From contig VDFB02047230.1 of NCBI GenBank assembly GCA_007258455.2, positions 156,868,635 to 156,932,634 of the forward strand: DNA of 64,000 nt, given 5' to 3'. Positions 22,969 to 34,800 of this stretch are shown piece after piece (the first letter of the stretch is position 1; each line of letters begins with the position of its first letter). The notes beneath the pieces are model-generated. The model did no database searches. It was not told the DNA's origin and saw nothing but the letters and a program-made list of their open reading frames with translations. The position numbers and the translations under genes were made by a program. This stretch comes from Sequoia sempervirens (lineage: Eukaryota > Streptophyta > Pinopsida > Cupressales > Cupressaceae).

Positions 22969-24126
22969 CAAATATGGAAGGAGAGGAATGCTCGCATCTT
23001 TAAGGATAAAGTGTCACCAATAGAAAGTCTTCTAATAAAAATTGAACTTGGCATAAGTGAGCATTTGAATGTCCAAGCAAAAAGCAAGAGTTTCAATTAT
23101 GTATCAACATGGGACCATAAATGGTGAAGAACTGGCCTTTGCTAAATCCTCCAAAAATATCTCTACTTAAGAGGAAAATAGATCAGAGCAAAGTTAAATG
23201 GGAACTGCCACCCAAAGGTAGATTGAAATTGAACTTTGACAGTGCTTTGTGGAGTAACCCAAGGCAATCAAGTACTAGATTTATAATTAGGAGAATTTAA
23301 GAGAAATCTTTGAGTCTAGGCCAAGAATTTACAAAGGCTCAGCAATGAAAGGGTTGTGGACTGAAGTGCCTGCAATGGTGATCTGGCAAATATGGAAGGA
23401 GAGGAATGCTCACATCTTTAAGGATAAAGTGTCACCAATAGAAAGTCTTCTAATAAAAATTGAACTTGGCATAAGTGAGCATTTGAATGTCCAGGCAAAA
23501 AGCAAGAGTTTCAATTATGTATCAACATGGGACCATAAAATGGTGAAGAACTGGCCTTTGCTAAATCCTCCAAAAATATCTCTACTTAAGAGGAAAATAG
23601 ATCAGAGCAAAGTTAAATGGGAACTGCCATCCAAAGGTAGATTGAAATTGTACTTTGACGGTGCTTCACGGAGTAACCCAAGGCAATCAGGTATTGGATT
23701 TATAATTAGGAGATTTTAAGAGAAATCTTTGAGTCCAAGCCAAGAATTTACAAAGGCTCAGCAATGAAAGGGTTGTGGACCGAAGTACCTACAATAGTGA
23801 GCTGGCAAATATGGAAGGAGAGGAATGCTCACATCTTTAAGGATAAAGTGTCACCAATAGAAAGTCTTCTAATAAAAATTGAACTTGGCATAAGTGAGCA
23901 TTTGAATGTCCAAGCAAAAAGCAAGAGTTTCAATTATGTATCAACATGGGATAATAAAATGGTGAAGAACTAGCCTTTGCTAAATCCTCCAAAAATATCT
24001 CTACTTAAGAGGAAAATAGATAAGAGCAAAGTTAAATGGGAACTGCCACCCAAAGGTAGATTGAAATTGAACTTTGACGGTGCTTCGCGGAGTAACCCAA
24101 GGCAATCAGGTACTGGGTTTATAATT
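22871..24126 (+). repeat. 419-bp tandem triplication inside LINE ORF2
   Basis: Units 22871-23288, 23289-23707 and 23708-24126 each start AGGAGA(A/T)TTTAAGAGAAATC. They span the end of the zf-RVT linker to the first strand of RNase H. Unit length is not a multiple of three, so each copy shifts the frame. The junction sequence AGGA also occurs at 24127, pointing to a short-homology or slippage origin. Units are about 97% alike by eye. Confidence 0.95.
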
Positions 24127-24560
24127 AGGAATGAGAAAGGAGAAACGTTCTAGGCAACATCCATAAAGTTACCAAAAGGTACGAATAATGAAGCAAAATG
24201 CTCTGCACTATACGAGGGCATAAGCTATTGTGTGAGGGAAGGTCTATGTAATGTCGACATTGAAGGTGACTCAAAAGTGGTTATCAAGGCAATCATAACC
24301 AAAATGGCCCAAAGCTGGAAAATGAAACAATGGTTGGATAGAATATTATCTATGTTAAATCTAATTGGTAACTACAATATGGCACACATGTAAAGAGAGG
24401 CAAACGGAGTGGCTGACTATTTATCAAATCAAGGTATCAAGCAGCCTGAAAAAACTCTTCACTCAGATAATCCTGTCACATGGCTTAGGATGTGATAATG
24501 CTTGGAAAAGGACTTGTAGGGGTCGTGTTAATGTAACCATACCATATGGTAGAATCTAGA
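24050..24560 (+). pseudogene. LINE C-terminal RNase H domain
   Basis: Some plant L1 LINEs end ORF2 with an RNase H domain. Seen in order: LNFDGASRSNPRQSGTGF (first Asp), then NNEAKCSALYEGI (Glu), IEGDSKVVIKA (Asp) and REANGVADYLSNQG (last Asp). All four acidic positions are present. In-frame stops occur near 24151 and 24391, with several after 24490. The domain follows directly from the third tandem unit. Confidence 0.85.
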
Positions 24561-24638
24561 GGATCTAGTGACAGACTAGGATGGTGTCTTTGCGGTACAT
24601 CAATCAAGGGGATTATTCCCGTGAAGTTCTAGTCACAG

Positions 24639-25496
24639 TGGATGTGGACAAACGCTATGATGGATGTAGATAGGCTCACATCGAGGGACGCTCCTGTTAC
24701 TGAAAGGTAGAGGGTTGGAATAGAAGCAGTGCTCAAAAATTACACAAAGCCTTTTTTGGGTAATCGAGTGGATTGTAATCCCATGGAGAATCGAAAGCAA
24801 TCCTGCTTGTCAGTGAACATCCTCTCCTCAGGGCAAGAAGCAGACAAGGCATGCTTCTATTTAATGCTCGGGTAGTAGCAGGCCGCATCAAAAATGGAGT
24901 TCCCATATGTGCTTTGTAAACGCTTTGAGGACGAGGATGAGGGGTTGGGTAACAAGGGCTCGGGAATGGAGTTTGAGAAGGAACCAACTGAGGAGGAAGT
25001 AATAGAAAAGCAGTATGAGGACCCAAATGCATAGGTTGAGCGTATCTTCAATGCCAACATTCCAGAAATCAAGAAGGCTATCAGGCAATTGATTGGTGAG
25101 CAATGTTTTGAAGCCGGCCATATCCACGACAATGTTCTAATAGGCACTTTTCTGGGGAATATAATCTGCATGGTTGGTCGAAAGATGATTGGTAAGTTAA
25201 TGCTCAAATATTTGAAGGAAACATACAAATTTGATGCTTTGAAAGCAATTAAAGATTTTGATAAGAATCCCCCGCACAGCAAGATTTGTGATATCATCAA
25301 TGCTAAGAATGCAAGGAGAAACAAGCAGCTGAAGGTGACAGTGGCATTGTATAGGGAGTGTTTCTATAAGAAGAATCTGCAGTCCTTTCTAAACTTCACC
25401 ATAGATAACAAATACCTTTTTAGTGGTGAGGAAGTGGATAGGTTGGCTAAGTTAGCTACTAGTTTGATAACATTGTATACATCTAGTGCAATGTAG
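24639..25496 (+). pseudogene. LINE 3' ORF3, unknown function
   Basis: Between RNase H and the poly(A), one frame (position 25089 in phase) is coding-like for about 285 codons with only four stops, at 24708, 24873, 24876 and 25035. The uninterrupted end at 25089-25496 has 135 codons. Seen: VGIEAVLKNYTKPFLGN, an acidic stretch near 24912-25030 rich in Glu and Asp, then a Lys- and Leu-rich helical C-terminus (KLMLKYLKETYKFDALKAIK). I do not recognise a family. It lies inside the target duplication, so it travelled with the LINE. It could be a third LINE ORF or a captured host fragment. Confidence 0.55.
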
Positions 25497-25587
25497 GGGC
25501 TATGTTACTAATCTATGTAAGCAATTATGTAAAATCTGACATTTAATGAAAGAGTGCTATCCTCTCTAATAGCATTTTGCTCAAAAA

Positions 25588-25602
25588 AAATATTGGAAAA
25601 AT
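25588..25602. repeat. LINE target-site duplication, right copy
   Basis: AAATATTGGAAAAAT follows, and partly overlaps, the terminal A run of the LINE. It matches 18185-18199. Confidence 0.8.
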
Positions 25603-27464
25603 CAAAAAGCACAATAGGAATACCATATCAAATATGGATAAACTACTTTTCAAAATCCTTTAATATAGATACCATCCAATTCATCATTCATAAGAAAAAT
25701 TATATATTACTCTTTATATAATTTAATATAAATAATATATATTTAACAAATATTTTATATACCAGTAAATTGAAATTAATAAACAATAAAATTCATTAAC
25801 AATAATTGCAGATTAATAATTGTTAAATGATATTAAATTTAATAAAATTCTAACAAATTAAAAAAAATATCAAATAAAATTCCAATAAAGCCGTCTAAAA
25901 TATTTTCTTTTGTTTTCTTGCTTACTACTTATGAGCAGGTGATCGATCACTATTAACAATCACAATCCCCAGCAAATAACTTCCATCATGTATAAAATAT
26001 AATGTTAATTATAGTCGCTCAACCTCCTCAATCGATGAGAAGCATGGGGCATCACTGGTAGATGTAGGCAATACAAATGGAGGGGTAGGATGACCCATCA
26101 TGAAGGAGACACATGCCCCCATGCTAATTAACACCCACATTGCGCACACAAGTGTGTGCGTGATTACACATGCATGGGCGCATATGATAAAACATTTTGA
26201 TAGTGAGTTCGTGACACTGGAGAAAAAAAACACTTCAAAATTGTTTTTCCAAGTTGAAATGCTTAGGATTTGGTTTCATATCACCATGTCATTGCTAGAA
26301 TCAGCTAGATTCAATATGTAAACCTAAAAAATGTTTTGGGCAAGAAAAATACATACCTTGGTCAAATCCATAAGTGATTCGAACTAGAATCTGATTCTGA
26401 GATATTTCGTACCCAAATTCAAACTATTTATGAACCAATCCGGTAATTTAGATTATTTTTTATTTTGGAATAAATACAACAAAGATCAAGTTAGTACATC
26501 ATTTGATCTTCACTTACGAAACCATATCCATTGTTGCCATTTTGTAATATTTCTAGAACTGGGATTAATCTCTTCCCCAAAAATCAACAATAGAGGACAT
26601 ACTATAAGGGTATAAAATGCCCATGTCCTCTATGGGTGACCTATCAAATTATATTGAAGAATCTATGAAGCTGTTGTGCACATTTTTTTATTGAAGAGCA
26701 CATTCTATTAATAAAACAAGATAGACTAATTAATACTCATACACAAAGAGACAGGTGGAAGGAATTACCCCCTCAAGTTGTTGCAACATCAAGGTTGAGA
26801 AACTAAAATCAACTTTTAAACTACCTAAAAAGCAGTTGTCAAAAACTGATTAAAAGTTTTCACAAAATATCTTCAATAAAAAAAGTTATCTGAAAGACAA
26901 AAAAACACAAAAAATTGAATAAATAGAAAGCCCAATAGAAAAAAAGCAAAAAAATAACAAGGTAATTTGGCAACAAGAGAAACCAACTCACAACCCAGCA
27001 ATGGAGGCAAAAGATCATCAAGCTTATCTACCTTGCCACTCCGACTAGCAAGGTCCAAAATTCACAAGTATGGGTTTCCAACCAATAAGAACTTACTTTT
27101 GTTTTTACTTTTCCTTCGTATCTTGTTGAGGGTGAGGTAGCCAAGGTGAGGGATTTTCCTTGTAGTGAGGCCAACCAATTGTTGGGCATTGCATTGTTGC
27201 AGCCAAATCCACCACCATTGCCATTGTGTTGTTGGCAAGGCCACCTAAAATGTTGTGAAAACCATGACAGATCGTGATTTCCCTCTAAAAGAGGAAGAGC
27301 TCATTTGTATGGCTGAGATTTTGTAGTTTTATGTATTTTTTACTAGAACGCATGAAAGGAGTAGGAAAATAACAAGAGGAGAAGGGAAGAAAAGAGAATA
27401 AGAGATGGCGGGGGGATGGCGCAAATACATATAGTACTTGAAAAATTATTTATGAAAAGATGTA
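25603..27464. other. AT-rich intergenic sequence
   Basis: No gene is recognisable. A short hairpin, CGCACACA-AG-TGTGTGCG, lies at 26143-26160. Simple A-rich stretches occupy 26870-26960. Confidence 0.55.
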
Positions 27465-27725
27465 TAAGGAATAAGTACAAGAATTGCAAATGAAGCTTTG
27501 GCATAATAGTAAAGTTTAAGTTTTAAACTAATAAACATTAGAAACACAGTAATGATTGCATTGAACATTAATAATGATGGGTAGAGGTTTGGGGGAAAAT
27601 CAGAAATAAGTATAGGAACTAGAAAAGAAACTTTGGCATACTAAGTTAAGTTTTAACTAATAAACATTATAAACATTGGCAATGATTGTATTGAACATTA
27701 ACAATGGTAGATGGAGGTTTGGGGT
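27465..27725. repeat. tandem duplication of about 133 bp
   Basis: Units of about 27467-27595 and 27600-27722 share GGAATAAGTA/GAAATAAGTA starts, CTTTGGCATA and ACTAATAAACATTA, then TTGAACATTAA and GGAGGTTTGGGG. Roughly 80% alike. Confidence 0.75.
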
Positions 27726-27870
27726 CAAGGGGCGGGGATCTGGAAGTAGAGGCTCCAATGAGATCAAGGGGCAGCGCCCCTTGCAGGGGTCTAGGGGTAG
27801 AGTCCCCAATGGGGTTGAGGGGTAGCACCTTTTGTAAGGTCTAGGGGTAGTGCTCCTGGCGCATTCCTTA
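27720..27870. repeat. GC-rich block with GGGGCAGCGCCCC-type palindromes
   Basis: A local G-rich island in AT-rich DNA. It contains AAGGGGCAGCGCCCCTT and three GGTCTAGGGGTAG copies near 27789, 27838 and (as GGATCTGGAAGTAG) 27736. It may be the end of a decayed element. G-runs could form quadruplexes. Confidence 0.6.
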
Positions 27871-28031
27871 TCACAATATAGGGCGATGTTGAGGGGTGGA
27901 ACCCCCACCACCAAGCACAAATTAAGGCCTTCAAAACCTCACAAACCTTCATGGCAAATGTCATTTTCACGATTTTATCACTTATTTTTGTAACACCTAA
28001 AAGCCCCTAGGATAGTTGGGAGACTCCTCAA
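27871..28031. other. short unassigned flank before the minus-strand Gypsy
   Basis: No gene is seen. The last five bases, CTCAA (28027-28031), would be the target duplication of the next element, but its partner lies outside the window. Confidence 0.5.
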
Positions 28032-29127
28032 TGTAATGTCCCTTATTTGGTATACTTAGAATTCTGCCCTAAAATCACAATTTCCAAGTAAGAGACATGT
28101 TTATTAAATTACAACTTCTGATAGACTCTAGTTTAACCTTGCAATAATGTTAGCCAATGATCCATAATATAACATAATCAATTGATTATTAGTATTGTTA
28201 CATTTAATACAATATTTTTAACATGTATATGCATTGATCTAGATGAATTTCACAATGCCGAGTCAGAATTATTATCCCCTTAATAATCCTTCATTGGGGA
28301 AGATTAGAGAAGGAACCTCAAGAGAGTGCTAGGAGTCTTTCCTGCTTTAGCAAGGAATCTCTCCCCCTCAATCATGTACTTCCAGCTCTAGGAACCTCAA
28401 GAGAGTGCTAGGAGTCTTTCTTGCTCAGCAAGGAATCTCTCCACCTCAATCATTGAACTTCCAACTCTTCTTCCCATGAACAAATTATAGAGGGCTTAAT
28501 AATTTAGATTGATAAAGCAATATGAATTACAACTCCTATCAAATATATATATATTCAAATATCTTGATGCATGTAAATACATGGAATTAATACATTCAGA
28601 CATATGCATTAAATAGCATACCAATATCTATGAACTATATCACAGGAAGTAGATGACTCTTTATGTAGATAATTATTTCAGGCACCTCCCTATAAGTATC
28701 AACCTGCAGATATTTCTCCAAAAATGATGATCAATGCCTCTTACTCTCCATTTCTTAACATATATATATCCTTGATGTCTGATTTGGAAGTTCATGTTCC
28801 TTGGGGAAAAGACGTCGAATAGAGGGACATGTTCTTTATTAATCACCCCCTTTCATCTTTCCATAAAATGAATTGCTGCAGCCTTTAATTAATTTCTCTA
28901 ACATATGTGATTCCTTAGTAAAAGTTAATTTATTATTATCAGTGCTAATTTGTTTATTCTGCCTTGTTTGACTTAAACAATTTGCTTGATTAATATATAT
29001 TAATTTTCCTTTGCTTCTATATTTACTAACTGCAGTTCATTATATGAAATCGACCAACAATCAGATTGTCTATTTTCTTCATGTCAACTCACTATTATGC
29101 CATCCATTTGGGGCAGGGTTATGACAG
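28032..29127 (-). repeat. 3' LTR of the minus-strand chromovirus
   Basis: On plus it begins TGTAATGTCCC and ends GGGTTATGACA, giving TG...CA ends on either strand. It matches 43179-43538 over its first 350 bp. An internal tandem duplication of about 78 bp (28312-28389 and 28390-28469, starting AGGAACCTCAAGAG) is present. Confidence 0.88.
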
Positions 29128-29128
29128 C

Positions 29129-29647
29129 GGTTTATCTCTTTGTTTCCTTACGGGGCCATGATAATCCACCCTTCCTAAGATTTCTTGTCCTCAAGCAATT
29201 TAAATTGGGATGATCAAAGATCTCAACTCCTTCCCAAGTGGCATCCTCTTCGAATAGTCCCTTCCATTTAACCAAATACTCAAGAATAGTCTTGCTCCTT
29301 AATCTCTTCTCTCGCATATTCAGAATGATTTCTAGCTCCAAAATCAACTTGCCTTCATCATCCAGTGGTGGCAATTCCAAACATGGGGAAATGTGTTGCC
29401 CTAACACCTTCTTGAGGCGAGATACGTGGAACACATTGTGAATTCTGTTGTTTGTGGGTAGCTCTAATTCGTAAGCAACTTCTCCTATTTTCCTTAAAAT
29501 TTTGTATGGCCCATAAAATCTAGGCTTAAGTTTCTTGGCCCCACTTATCTTGATTGTTGACTGTTTATATGGCTGCAACCTTAGGAAGACCAAGTCCCCA
29601 ACCTCAAATGTCCGTTCGGTCCTCTTTTTATTTGCATAGACTTTTTG
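29129..29647 (-). pseudogene. integrase C-terminus and chromodomain (minus-strand chromovirus)
   Basis: Open from about 29647 down to the stop at 29132. It contains RTERTFEVGDLVFLRLQPYK, KPRFYGPYKILRKIGEVAY, RIHNVFHVSRLKK and the chromodomain core ILEYLVKWKGLFEEDATWE near 29230-29290. A TAA at 29648-29650 separates it from the integrase core in the same phase. It ends a few bases from the 3' LTR. Confidence 0.92.
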
Positions 29648-30542
29648 TTAGTTTTGTGCCTGATATAGGTTGTCCTTAAGTGTATTCATGATATCTACAC
29701 TTTGTTGTATAAAATCTTTAGCTCCTAGCACACGACTCTCTGAACGGATCAAGTCCTCGAAAGATGTTGCTAAATACCCATATAGTGCTTGAAAAGGGCT
29801 CATCCCTATAGACATATGGTGAGTGGTGTTGTAGCAATACTCTCCCAAATGTAACAATTTAATCCATGGATTTTGGTGCCCAGTGGCGTAGTTCCTTAGA
29901 TACCCCTCTAACCATTTATTTACAATCTTTGTTTGTCCATTTGTTTGTGGATGATAACTGGTGATGGGGGTTAATTCCATTCCGGCTAATCTGAATAGTT
30001 CCTGCCAAAATAGGCTAAGGAAACGACTATCTCGATCGCTCACAATGTTTCGTGGCAAACCATGTAATTTGAAAACTTCTTTAAAGAAAACTCCTGCCAC
30101 TTGTGGCGCTCTAAAATTTATCGATATGACCATGAAGTGTGCATATTTGGTTAGGCGATCTACCACCACATAGATGTGGTCTTTGCCTTGTACCTTAAAA
30201 ACTTCTGCCACTTGTGGCGCTCTACAATTTATCGATATGGCCATGAAGTGTGCATATTTGGTTAGGCGGTCTACCACCACATAGATGCAGTCTTTGCCTT
30301 GTACCTTAGGTTATGAAGTCCATAGAAATGCTTTCCCACTTCTGATTGGGTACACGCAAGGGTTGGAGAAGTCCTATTGGATATGTATGTTCCTCTTTAT
30401 CTCTTTGGCATGCCATGCATTCCCCGACATGCTTTAATAAATCTCCTTTGAGGCCCTTCCAAAAGAATCTTTCCCTGATTTGTTTGTAAGTCTTGTAATA
30501 TCCTCGATGTCTGGATGAGGGGTTGTCATGGTATGTCTTCAA
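29648..30542 (-). pseudogene. integrase zinc finger and DDE core (minus-strand chromovirus)
   Basis: The zinc-binding part lies at 30306-30542: HDNPSSRHRGYYKT ... GECMACQRDK, then WESISMDFIT with the first catalytic Asp. The core at 29648-30280 has IVSDRDSRFLSLFW (second Asp) and SYHPQTNGQTKIVN, where the usual Glu of the GQTE motif is Lys, so the enzyme is probably dead. A 37-codon tandem duplication repeats the YVVVDRLTKYAHFM block. Confidence 0.9.
30087..30308 (-). repeat. in-frame 111-bp tandem duplication in integrase
   Basis: Units of about 30087-30197 and 30198-30308 differ at a handful of bases. The 37-codon unit repeats the strand after the first catalytic Asp (VVDRLTKYAHFM, then SIN and RAPQVA) and leaves the frame open. 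Confidence 0.92.
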
Positions 30543-31186
30543 AATTTCTTTCTCTAATTTTGACCCTAGAGTGATGTATATCCTATCCTTGTAAAGAATG
30601 AGGTCATCAATAACTCAAAATCTTTCATCTTGTACCTTTCCTTCTATTATGTCATTTGAGAATGCATCCTTAGCATATTTTGTAAGTATGGAAGTCTTCA
30701 ATTTCGCGGATACTGTTGTCATGGTGCCAAGGTGAAGTCTTCGTGATAAGGCATCGGCTACTACATTGTTTTTACCTTTCATGTACTCGATGTCGAAATC
30801 ATATGTTTGTAATTTGCTTACCCATTTTTATTGTCTATCATTTAAGTCTTTTTGGTTTAGAAAGAACCTCAAACTATTATGATCAATCTTTACTACAAAT
30901 CTCCCACATATTAGGTATTGTCTAAATTTTGCTAGCGCATGCGTGATGGCTAGCATTTCTTTGTCTGAGTTTTCAGCTTTCGAAGGCTATGGGGCGGTTG
31001 TTTTGCATCAATACTGCCCCAATGCCTTCACCCGAAGCATCACAATATAATTCAAAAGGTGAAGAGAAATCTAGTATTGCCAAAACGGGACAGGAACTCA
31101 TCACCTCTTTGAGTCTTTCAAAGGTTACTTGTGCTTCTTCATTCTAGGTAAATTCTGCTTTCTTGGTCAAATCAGTTGGGGGGGTG
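30543..31186 (-). pseudogene. RNase H and linker (minus-strand chromovirus)
   Basis: Minus-strand reading shows [20 protein letters not shown] near 31030-31090, then [13 protein letters not shown], the FLNQKDLNDRQ block, and NNVVADALSRRLH near 30740-30800. Frameshifts and stops are scattered. The domain breaks abruptly at 31186 against a TGTTAGAATATT sequence, where RT should continue. Confidence 0.85.
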
Positions 31187-31303
31187 TGTTAGAATATTAT
31201 ATTCTGATATTGTATAATGGTCAATCTTATCAACAGTAGTTGGTAGGTAGACATTTAATGTCTACAGTAACTTTACTTCTCTATATATTGTAATTATTTC
31301 TTC
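31187..31303 (+). mobile_element. Copia-like LTR fragment ending at an assembly gap
   Basis: TGTTAGAATATTATATTC has the typical start of a plant Copia LTR. CTCTATATATTG near 31279 could be its TATA region. The sequence is cut by the N gap, so its identity is provisional. Confidence 0.55.
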
Positions 31304-31323
31304 NNNNNNNNNNNNNNNNNNNN
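31304..31323. other. assembly gap (20 N)
   Basis: Twenty N of uniform length, so probably a placeholder join and not a measured distance. Confidence 0.99.
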
Positions 31324-34300
31324 TGTTATTTATTTTCTATTAGAATTATGACTAAAGTCCTGATTGATAGACTGATTGAAAAACATCTATAGCTTTCAAA
31401 TAGTATCACATTTTTTAAATCCCAAACATGCATCACATTCTATGATTTTCATACTATAGGATTAAAAACAAAATTCAATTTCATGAAGTTTTGACCAAGT
31501 TAAGGTGGTCAGACATACAAGTTTTCTATATTTTTAAAAATTTGTAATAAAAAATTTATAATTAATTATTTACTTAGAAAAATATTACAAAAAAATATGC
31601 ATCACATCAGGACACATGAGTCCTCTACTTATATGTAAAATCTTATAAAAAAATATTATCATTTTATTGTGGTTAGGGTGGTCAAACAGACACCTACTTC
31701 TTATTTTCCCCCTGAAATTTAAGTGCTACTGCATCAAAATTTTAAATTTTCACCAAATAGTTTTTTTTAACAACCTAGTAGCTTACAAACTACATTCGAT
31801 TTTCCATAGATTCTATTCTTACATATTTTGAAATAATATAGATAACTTATTCAATTTTTTCGTCAAGTTGCCTAACTCTGATTTTCTAAATTTTCATTTG
31901 CTACTTAAGGGCCTGTTTTTTTCCATGATGATCCTGCACATACCCCTATATTTTTGTGGTTTTTCTTTGTGATTGTCTCTCACCTACTCCTCTAACTGAT
32001 TAAAGATAATAATATATTTCTCATCATCCATGGATCACTTGGTGATTTCTTGAATGTGTTTAGGTGCCAAAAGTTTTGGCACATGGAATTTGATATCAAC
32101 TACCAGCATCACTATAGAATGGTTGTCCAACCACCAAAATTTAATGTTGAACTCTTCCTTCAACCTGCAACATCTATTTTTAGCGCATCTCACCCATCAT
32201 CATGGATTCAACTTTGCTACAATGAAACAACTTATGGTTTTGGTGCCTAGATGTATATGTATGTTTTAGAGTCTCATTTTCAAGTAGGTTGGTCGGTGTG
32301 TGGTCTCTAGATGCCAATAAATATTGTAAGGCGTCCATAAATGCCACAATCTAGTTTGTTGAGAGATTGCAAACCTGCGAAATTAACAAAGACTAGTATT
32401 GTATTAGGATTTTACGTTGCAGAATGTCTCCATGGAACTGTGCATGTATTTAAGAGGGTTTCTTAGATGCTGATAGGGATTTTCCCTTGCCACACTTTCT
32501 GGAATGAATATAAAGTTGAGTTAGATGAATGTGATAGCATTCTAAAACACATTTCACAGCTTGTAATTATCCTTCTCACTTTATGTATAAATATAAATGC
32601 ATTCTTTTCTAGATGACTAAGTATGTTCTATAGCAAGGTTTCATATTCATTGGTGTATGTAAATGCATAGTTGCATGTTCTTGTTTTCATGTTTGTTCTC
32701 TTCTCACCATCGTGAATTTGTTTCCCAATAGATAGGCACTGGTCTAGACCATACTCCAATCTCACATCATCAAACCAAAACCTAAATAAGTGGCTTAGGA
32801 TTAAAAACTTCTATGAATTCATAACCCCACGATATAACCAAAGATCTATCTTTAGTGAGCCTCAAATGAATTATTTCCTTGTGGGTTATGATATATATTG
32901 TTATCAACTATATAAGAGTTTTGAGATAGCTAGTTTTACTTGGTTCAATGACAATCTTCAAGGGAAAGTAGGCGAGTTTGGTTTAGCTATCATTTAGTTC
33001 AATTTCACTTATCATAGATGATTTCAATACTTATCAAGGTATACCCGTAGGAACACCCTCTCAAGTTTAAGTTGAGCTCAAAGTGTAGGAGATACGACTC
33101 ACTCTCATTGAGTTAGCTTTGAGTCCTCTATAGTTTTGTTGATGAAATGATTTCATTCATTTGTTGAAAACCCTAGCCTTGTGTGTGAAATGTAGTTCTA
33201 GGAAATGGAGTAGTGATTTTGAGACCTAGCAATCCTCATTTTCCCTTTCTTACACCACCTCCTTTCTAAATATTGCAACATAAAAATTATTACCCACACA
33301 CTATCTCTATAACTTTTTATTATCTTATTCTAAATTTTTTGTAGGATAAAATTATCTTTAGGCCATCAAATTTGATTGGAAATGAGGAAAATTAAGAACA
33401 TGTTTATATTTTTTTCTATTTTTTTAAAGTTCGTAAAATTGGCGATTTATCTAGTTGGACTAATTGACTAGTGCCTATTTTTCTTAGTTGAGTTATCTTT
33501 ATTTTTATTTTTTAATTTATTCTTAAATTAAGTAATTATTAAATGAATGATAAATATGTGTATTTATTTGTATTAACAAAAGAAATGGAGGTAAATTTGG
33601 AAGGAAATAGAAAAGATGAAGGAAAGAAATGTGTGTAGCCACATAACATAGTTTTTGTTATGGAATGACTGCATAATTTCAGCCTCCCATTTTTATAGCT
33701 TATTTTCAATCTTTAAATTATAGTAGCTCCATCATTATAAGAGAAAAACTCAAATTATTGTTTATGCTTAGTTTAAAGTTACATGAGATCATTTGTGTTG
33801 CTAAATTTAAGCAACAAACACAAAAAAAATAGTTGCATGGGAAGGTTATGGTTGGCCAATTGTTCTACCCCCTACATAGATTAGATATTTATAACATGAT
33901 ACAAGTTATTGAAAGTACATAGTAAATGTCATAGCTTTGATATTATTCATTCTAAAAAGGATAATGAATTGTAAGTTTGTTAACAAGAATCATTGTAGTA
34001 GGAATTAATGTTGATTTGGCCTATAAATCTTTGTTTGATGAAATAATGGTTGGAACAACTATTAATGCATCTCTCATGCAACTCGGGTCTTATTATGAGA
34101 TTGAAGACATGAGTATGTGGTGAATATGAAAAATAAATAATGTTTTAGTTAATGCAATCCCTGTAAAATATATATTATGAAATAGGCATTTATATTCATT
34201 ATTAAAAAAAATTAAATATATTATAATATTAAAAAAAGTAGATGTATCTAGTTATATCCCAAATGTTAAGCAATATGGAGCCTTAAACATCGTATCCAAA

Positions 34301-34436
34301 GAGAAAAACAAATCTATTAACCAACAAGAGTTAAAACACCAATAGCAAGACTAGGGTCACTATCATCTAGTTTCCAAACATCTGGGTTATTCTAATCATT
34401 AAGAATAAGCTTCTAGCTAGTGAGAGCACTTTGAAC
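31324..34436. other. AT-rich contig segment, no recognisable gene
   Basis: No frame longer than about 71 codons and no domain recognised. A perfect hairpin, GTGCCAAAA-G-TTTTGGCAC, lies at 32064-32082. It could be decayed LTR or leader DNA of an older element. Confidence 0.5.
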
Positions 34437-34800
34437 CTGATCTTCATTATTTGTACTTACTCCCTCTATTTCTATCTCTATCTATCTATCCTCCCTCTCT
34501 CCTTAACTCTCTCCCTCTCTCCCTCCATTTATCTCATTTTTATCTCTATATCAATCCCTATCTCTCTATCTCCCTCTCTCCCTCACCCTTTTGGACTTTG
34601 TCTCTATATCTCCCTCATTCTCTCTCTCATCTCTATCTCTCTCTCCCTCTCTATCTCTCTATCTCTCATGTTCCTTGTATCCCTTTCTATATCTCTCACT
34701 TTATATATCTCTCCCCTCTTTCTCTCTCCATATCCCTCTCTATTTCTATTTCTCTATCCTCCATGTCTCTTCCTCCTATATTTATCTCTCTATCACATGT
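34437..34800 (+). repeat. polypyrimidine microsatellite (CTCTAT/CTCCCT)
   Basis: About 340 bases of almost pure C and T with scattered A, built from CTCTATCT and CTCCCTCT. All long frames here are by-products of the repeat. Confidence 0.93.

Larger units (their letters stand above)
18200..25590 (+). mobile_element. plant L1-like LINE, 7.4 kb, decayed
   Basis: It contains ORF1 (DUF4283-like plus CCHC knuckle), an APE endonuclease, RT, zf-RVT and an RNase H domain in the usual plant L1 order, then an unrecognised ORF3 and a short poly(A) (25583-25590). Matching 15-bp flanks support full-length insertion. Many stops and frameshifts make it defective. It may sit in an intron of the minus-strand carrier gene. 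Confidence 0.9.

Noticed and set aside
32064..32082. GTGCCAAAA-G-TTTTGGCAC hairpin as a terminator or regulatory site
   Set aside because: An isolated palindrome in plant intergenic DNA, without a gene nearby to give it a role.
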